Made by a program: the position numbers and the translations under genes. Shown here piece after piece: positions 15,451 to 18,371 of a DNA stretch of 18,371 bases. The DNA is from CAZWQR01 sp964638595 (GTDB lineage Bacteria > Patescibacteriota > Minisyncoccia > Minisyncoccales > PEYH01). The stretch covers positions 1 to 18,371 of the forward strand of contig CAZWYU010000016.1 in the NCBI GenBank assembly GCA_964638595.1, written 5' to 3'. The notes below the pieces were generated by a model. The model was not told the DNA's origin. It made no database searches and saw nothing but the letters and a program-made list of their open reading frames with translations. Numbering within the stretch: the first letter of the stretch is position 1; each line of letters begins with the position of its first letter.

Positions 15451-15648
15451 TTATTTTTTGATTGGAGAGAGCAAACCTAAATGCCTAGCTTGTTTTATAG
15501 CTTTGCTTACCTTTCTTTGATGGTAGGAGCAAAGGCCAGTTCTTTTTCTGGCTCTTATCTTTCCTAATCCGGTGATGTATTTTTTTAATTCTTTTACATC
15601 CCGAAAATCAATTTCTTTAATTTGTTTTTTACAAAATGGACAAGTCAT
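15451..15648 (-). CDS. rpsR: Small ribosomal subunit protein bS18
   Basis: A 65-residue S18 that binds the 30S platform together with S6. The N-terminal MTCPFCKKQ gives CxxC, and C40 with H43 (GLCSYHQRKV) completes a likely zinc site found in many bS18 proteins. The core IDFRDVKELKKYITGLGKI and RARKRTGLCSYHQRKVSKAIKQARHLGLL is fully conserved. It is the last gene of rpsF-ssb-rpsR, separated from ssb by 158 bp that include a hairpin (15707-15754). It ends 47 bp before the bidirectional terminator (in its own reading direction). An ATG 7 nt upstream is out of frame. Confidence 0.96.
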   Translation of the reverse strand: MTCPFCKKQIKEIDFRDVKELKKYITGLGKIRARKRTGLCSYHQRKVSKAIKQARHLGLLSPIKK

Positions 15649-15706
15649 AAAGCATGATAAATTAATTTCTATTCAAGTTTGAATTATATTTTATATCTCG
15701 TATTTC

Positions 15707-15754
15707 GTATTTTGTATAAGACTGTTCATTTTTTTATACGCTTATGCACAATAC
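15707..15754 (-). repeat. Imperfect 14-bp hairpin between ssb and rpsR
   Basis: GTATTTTGTATAAG (15707-15720) pairs with CTTATGCACAATAC (15741-15754) with one mismatch and one wobble pair, around a 20-nt loop. The left arm adjoins CGTATTT heptamers (about 15698-15711). It may separate rpsR expression from ssb; this is inference. Confidence 0.4.
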
Positions 15755-15806
15755 AAATTTCTATAATTTAGCCATTAGATATAGATTTAATTAAGCTGAA
15801 ATATAA

Positions 15807-16247
15807 TTAAAATGGTATTTCGTCTATGTCTATATCTTCGCCTTCTTCAATAGTAGGAATTTCTTCTTCCTTCTCCTGTTCCTTATTTTTATTGGAATAA
15901 GACTGGGGATTACCGCCTGTTTTGGGTCCGAATTGTATGTTTTCGGCTATAATTTCTGTTTTGTATTTTTTATTGCCCGAAGGGTCATCCCAGCTTCTGG
16001 TGCTTAAGCGTCCTTCTATTAAGACTAAACTGCCTTTGTTTAGATATTGGGAGGTCAATGTAGCTAATTTGCCCCAAGCGACAATGTTGTGGTATTGGGC
16101 TTGTTGTTTTTTCTCTCCACTTTCTCTATCTGTCCAAACTCTATTTGTGGCTAAACGAAAACTGCAAACTGCTTGGCCCGATGGCAGGTTTCTCAATTCT
16201 GGGTCAGCGGTAAGATTACCAACTAAAAATGTTTTATTCAGATTCAT
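15807..16247 (-). CDS. ssb: Single-stranded DNA-binding protein
   Basis: A 146-residue SSB with one OB fold (residues ~1-107): MNLNKTFLVGNLTADPELR, SFRLATNRVW, HNIVAWGKLATLTSQYLNKG and VLIEGRLSTRSWDD are all family hallmarks. After a short linker the acidic C-terminal tip DIDIDEIPF matches the DDxIPF peptide that recruits repair and replication proteins. Its ATG lies inside the end of rpsF (14-bp overlap), so it is likely translationally coupled. The rpsF-ssb-rpsR order is the widespread bacterial arrangement. There is no Shine-Dalgarno site upstream of the ATG. Confidence 0.97.
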   Translation of the reverse strand: MNLNKTFLVGNLTADPELRNLPSGQAVCSFRLATNRVWTDRESGEKKQQAQYHNIVAWGKLATLTSQYLNKGSLVLIEGRLSTRSWDDPSGNKKYKTEIIAENIQFGPKTGGNPQSYSNKNKEQEKEEEIPTIEEGEDIDIDEIPF

Positions 16248-16635
16248 CTTTTTTTGAGGGATTTAATATTTCTTCTATTTTTTTATCAATATCTCCTATT
16301 TTTACTTTTGAGACTCTTTTTTCTTTTATTAATTTTGGATGCGTATGTTTTACTCTTTTGATTAAGAAAAAACGAAGAAGTTTTTGAGTTTCTGCAAGCT
16401 CTTTTTTGAGTTCTTTTACTTTATCACCATCAAGCTTTAAGTCAACAATAGACATGCAAGCCTCATTTTGGTCTTCTATTGGATAAGCTAAAGAAATCTC
16501 ATTTAAAGGATGGACTGTAATTACTTCTCCTTCATTTTTGCTGATGTTTTGTTTTATTTTATCTATCACTTTTTCTCTTTCTGTCTCTGCTAAATTAGGA
16601 GAAATTAAACAAGTTAATTCATAATTATTTTTCAT
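16234..16635 (-). CDS. rpsF: Small ribosomal subunit protein bS6
   Basis: A 133-residue S6 starting MKNNYELTCLISPNLAE, which binds 16S rRNA as a dimer with S18. Motifs seen: GEVITVHPLNEISLAYPIED (beta region), an ACMSIVDLKLD strand and LLRFFLIKRVKH. A basic/acidic tail follows. An in-frame ATG 12 codons upstream (16669-16671) would add residues unlike the family and would overlap the -35 box, so the second Met is chosen. The TAA stop overlaps ssb by 14 bp. Its promoter (TTGACC-17-TAATTT) leaves only about 7 nt to the ATG. Confidence 0.95.
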   Translation of the reverse strand: MKNNYELTCLISPNLAETEREKVIDKIKQNISKNEGEVITVHPLNEISLAYPIEDQNEACMSIVDLKLDGDKVKELKKELAETQKLLRFFLIKRVKHTHPKLIKEKRVSKVKIGDIDKKIEEILNPSKKDESE

Positions 16636-16642
16636 TAACTTA

Positions 16643-16671
16643 AAATTAACATAAAAAAGAATTTTGGTCAA
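16643..16671 (-). promoter_or_regulatory. Promoter of rpsF-ssb-rpsR
   Basis: Read on the - strand: TTGACC (16671-16666), a 17-bp spacer, TAATTT (16648-16643), then 7 nt to the rpsF ATG (16635). Transcription would begin at or next to the start codon, making a leaderless or nearly leaderless mRNA. It lies back to back with the promoter at 16672-16700. Confidence 0.55.
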
Positions 16672-16700
16672 TTGTTTTTTGGCATTATTTAAGTTATGAT
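16672..16700 (+). promoter_or_regulatory. Promoter of the sugar phosphomutase gene
   Basis: TTGTTT (16672-16677), a 17-bp spacer, TATGAT (16695-16700), then 9 nt to ATG 16710. The expected 5' leader is only 2-4 nt. The two divergent -35 boxes abut within the palindrome CAATTG (16669-16674). Confidence 0.5.
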
Positions 16701-16709
16701 TAAGATATT

Positions 16710-18062
16710 ATGGAGATAAAAGGAGAAATTTTTAGAAAATACGATATAAGAGGAATATATCCAGAAGAGATTAACACAAAAGCGGTTTATAATATAAGTC
16801 GAGCTTTTGCTGATTTTTTAAAGGAACATTATTCTATTGAACAACCAAAAATAGTTTTAAGTTATGATATTAGAAAATCTTCAGAAGAGTTTAGCAAAGT
16901 GGCTATAGATGCCTTAAAAGAAAGTGGAGCTTATGTTATTGACATTGGTTTGACTTCAACACCTCTTAATTATTTTGGCAATTGGTTTTTGAAAGCTGAT
17001 GGCTCAATTATAATTACTGCCTCGCATAATCCAAAAGAGTATAACGGGATGAAACTTTCTTTAAGAAGGGTTGCTGCTTTGACTGAAGCTGTGGCTATGG
17101 AGGATTTTAAAGAAAGAGTTTTGAAAGGGGATTTTCAAGATGGAGTTGGGGAGGTTATAAAAAAAGACCTTTTGTCTGCATATATTGATTTTTTAAAAAG
17201 AGAAGCAGAAGATTTTTCTCAATTTAAGATTGCTATTGACTGTGGCAATGGTATGGTAGGCCCAGAAATTGAAGCCTTAGCCGAAGCCCTAAAATTAAAC
17301 TATCAAGGAATTTTTATGGAACCCGATGGAGAATTTCCTAATCATGAACCTAATCCTTTAGATGAAGAAGCTGTAATGCCCTTAAAAAAAATAATGAACA
17401 AAAGAGATTTTGATATAGGTTTTATTTTTGACGGAGACGGAGACAGGGTAGCTATTCTTAATTCTCGAGGTGAAGTTATCAAAAGTGATTATATTATTGC
17501 TCTTTTTGCTAAATATTCTATTGAAAAAAAAGAAAGTTTTAAAATAGCCGCTGATGCTAGAATAAGCAAAGGAGTAAGAGAAAAAGTAAAAGAAATGAGT
17601 GGAGAAATTATTGGCACTAAAGTTGGTTATCCCTATGTGAGAAAAGTTATGAGAGAAGGGGGGATGTTTTTTGCTGGCGAGCTTTCTTGTCATTTCTTCT
17701 GGCAGGATTTTTCTTATTCAGAAAGCACTTTATTAAGTTTAATAAGGTTATTGAAGATATTAAAAGAAGAGAATAAACCAATTGAAGAATTGATTAAACC
17801 TTTCTGCAGATATTTTTCTACTCCAGAAATAAATTTTAAAGTAGAGGATAAAGAAAGTGTTCTCAAAGAAGTAGAAAATTATTATAAAGAGGGAATAATT
17901 TCTTATCTAGACGGCATTACTATAGAGTTTGAAGATTGGTGGTTCAATTTGAGAGCTTCGGGTACAGAACCTTTAATGCGTCTAAAAGTTGAGGCTTCTA
18001 ATCAAAAATTGCTTGAGGAGAAAATGAAAGAATTAGAAGAAGTTATAGGTCATAACACGTAA
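16710..18062 (+). CDS. Phosphomannomutase/phosphoglucomutase (alpha-D-phosphohexomutase)
   Basis: A 450-residue enzyme that moves phosphate between C6 and C1 of mannose or glucose, feeding GDP-mannose or UDP-glucose and hence surface glycans. It has the N-terminal FRKYDIRGIYPEE, the phosphoserine loop TASHNPKEYNGMK (catalytic S105), the Mg loop DGDGDR (D241, D243, D245), the sugar-recognition loop GELSCHFFW (323-331) and the C-terminal phosphate-binding RASGTEPLMRL (415-425). The four domains are in the usual order and length. The sugar loop normally reads GExSGH; here the Gly is Cys (C327). Sequence alone does not separate PMM (manB/algC type) from PGM activity. The stop TAA sits in the first unit of a CGTNAAT array. 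Confidence 0.93.
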   Translation: MEIKGEIFRKYDIRGIYPEEINTKAVYNISRAFADFLKEHYSIEQPKIVLSYDIRKSSEEFSKVAIDALKESGAYVIDIGLTSTPLNYFGNWFLKADGSIIITASHNPKEYNGMKLSLRRVAALTEAVAMEDFKERVLKGDFQDGVGEVIKKDLLSAYIDFLKREAEDFSQFKIAIDCGNGMVGPEIEALAEALKLNYQGIFMEPDGEFPNHEPNPLDEEAVMPLKKIMNKRDFDIGFIFDGDGDRVAILNSRGEVIKSDYIIALFAKYSIEKKESFKIAADARISKGVREKVKEMSGEIIGTKVGYPYVRKVMREGGMFFAGELSCHFFWQDFSYSESTLLSLIRLLKILKEENKPIEELIKPFCRYFSTPEINFKVEDKESVLKEVENYYKEGIISYLDGITIEFEDWWFNLRASGTEPLMRLKVEASNQKLLEEKMKELEEVIGHNT

Positions 18063-18165
18063 CTCATGAATCGTGAATCGTGAATCGTTAATCGTAAACC
18101 GTGAATCGTTAATCGAGAGTCGTGAATCGCAATTTGTTAATTTGTTAATCCGTTAATTTGTAACT
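18058..18165 (+). repeat. CGTNAAT heptamer array passing into GTTAATTT octamers
   Basis: Ten heptamers in strict phase (18058-18127) start inside the last codons of the phosphomutase gene. The first unit, CGTAACT, supplies the stop. Through the junction word GTGAATCGCAATTTG (18122-18136) the array changes to 8-bp GTTAATTT-like units, exactly as at 1378-1450. Confidence 0.85.
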
Positions 18166-18178
18166 GAAAAAGGGCACA

Positions 18179-18203
18179 TTGTGCTTAGTCGGATTAAGCA
18201 CAA
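18179..18203. repeat. TTGTGCTTA/TAAGCACAA hairpin, copy 2
   Basis: A 9-bp perfect stem (18179-18187 with 18195-18203) and a 7-nt loop, preceded by GGGCAC as at 189-213. There is no T-tract. Confidence 0.7.
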
Positions 18204-18209
18204 AACTAA

Positions 18210-18371
18210 GAACGAAAACCCCCTCCTTAATCCTCCCCCTTAGAAAGGGGGAGGAAGGAAGGAACGAAAACCCCCTCCTTAATCCTCCCCCTTAGAAAGG
18301 GGGAGGAGGGAAGGAAAAAAAGGAGAGGAAGGAAATTTCTTTTTTCATCCTCCCCCTCTTTGAGGGGGAGG
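18210..18371 (+). repeat. Tandem C-rich/G-rich hairpin elements with 52-bp period
   Basis: Two identical 46-bp units (18210-18255 and 18262-18307) each hold the CCCCCTCC tract, the TTAA spacer and a CCTCCCCCT/AGGGGGAGG hairpin. The second unit leads into a 42-nt pure purine run (18294-18335). A further hairpin, CCTCCCCCTC/GAGGGGGAGG with a TTT loop (18349-18371), reaches the window edge, so the array probably continues beyond it. Confidence 0.85.

Noticed and set aside
15922..16257. Open frame of 111 codons on + opposite ssb
   Set aside because: It is antisense to a clear, fully conserved ssb gene and has no recognisable protein features.
16636..16671. Longer rpsF starting at the upstream ATG
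   Set aside because: The 12 extra residues are unlike S6 N-termini and the upstream start would overlap the -35 box; MKNNYEL is the typical start.

Overview
The window is AT-rich bacterial DNA that reads as a piece of a Candidate Phyla Radiation (Patescibacteria, probably Parcubacteria-like) chromosome. The reasons are compact single-copy housekeeping genes with few Shine-Dalgarno sites, an RpoB and RpoC of reduced length (1069 and 1196 residues), an O-antigen-ligase/TPR membrane protein of a kind common in that group, and intergenic spaces packed with short-period repeats. TGA is used as a normal stop, so the code is standard. The lineage is an inference from style; no rRNA is present.

Layout. 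1-75: tail of a gene, possibly a YraN/UPF0102 nuclease-like protein. 76-465: repeats. 466-852: four-helix-bundle (S23/TIGR02436-type) protein. 882-1382: small secreted beta-rich protein. 1383-1680: repeats. 1769-4165: polytopic O-antigen ligase-like protein with C-terminal TPRs. 4458-7667 rpoB, 7850-11440 rpoC and 11464-13695 ftsK, all on the + strand. 13696-14244: repeats and GC-rich hairpins. 14245-15249: recA. 15250-15450: convergent gap with two terminators. 15451-16635: rpsF-ssb-rpsR operon on the - strand. 16710-18062: phosphomannomutase/phosphoglucomutase, divergent from that operon. 18063-18371: repeats.

The genes cover transcription (rpoB, rpoC), chromosome segregation and recombination (ftsK, recA, ssb), the small ribosomal subunit (rpsF, rpsR) and surface glycan supply (sugar phosphomutase, O-antigen ligase-like protein). 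The coding content is ordinary. No mobile-element gene, CRISPR array, tRNA or rRNA was seen.

The unusual part is between the genes. (i) In-phase CGTNAAT heptamers, where N is G, A or T but never C, so intact units carry TGA or TAA. Two arrays run straight into the 3' ends of unrelated genes and contain their stop codons at the same position in the unit. (ii) A 25-bp direct repeat that contains the start codon of the four-helix gene, and a 25-bp inverted repeat (one mismatch) flanking that gene. (iii) A family of CCTCCCCC/GGGGGAGG hairpins in one orientation, partly in 52-bp tandem. (iv) Two smaller dispersed palindromes. Several promoters sit so close to the ATG that the mRNAs are probably leaderless.
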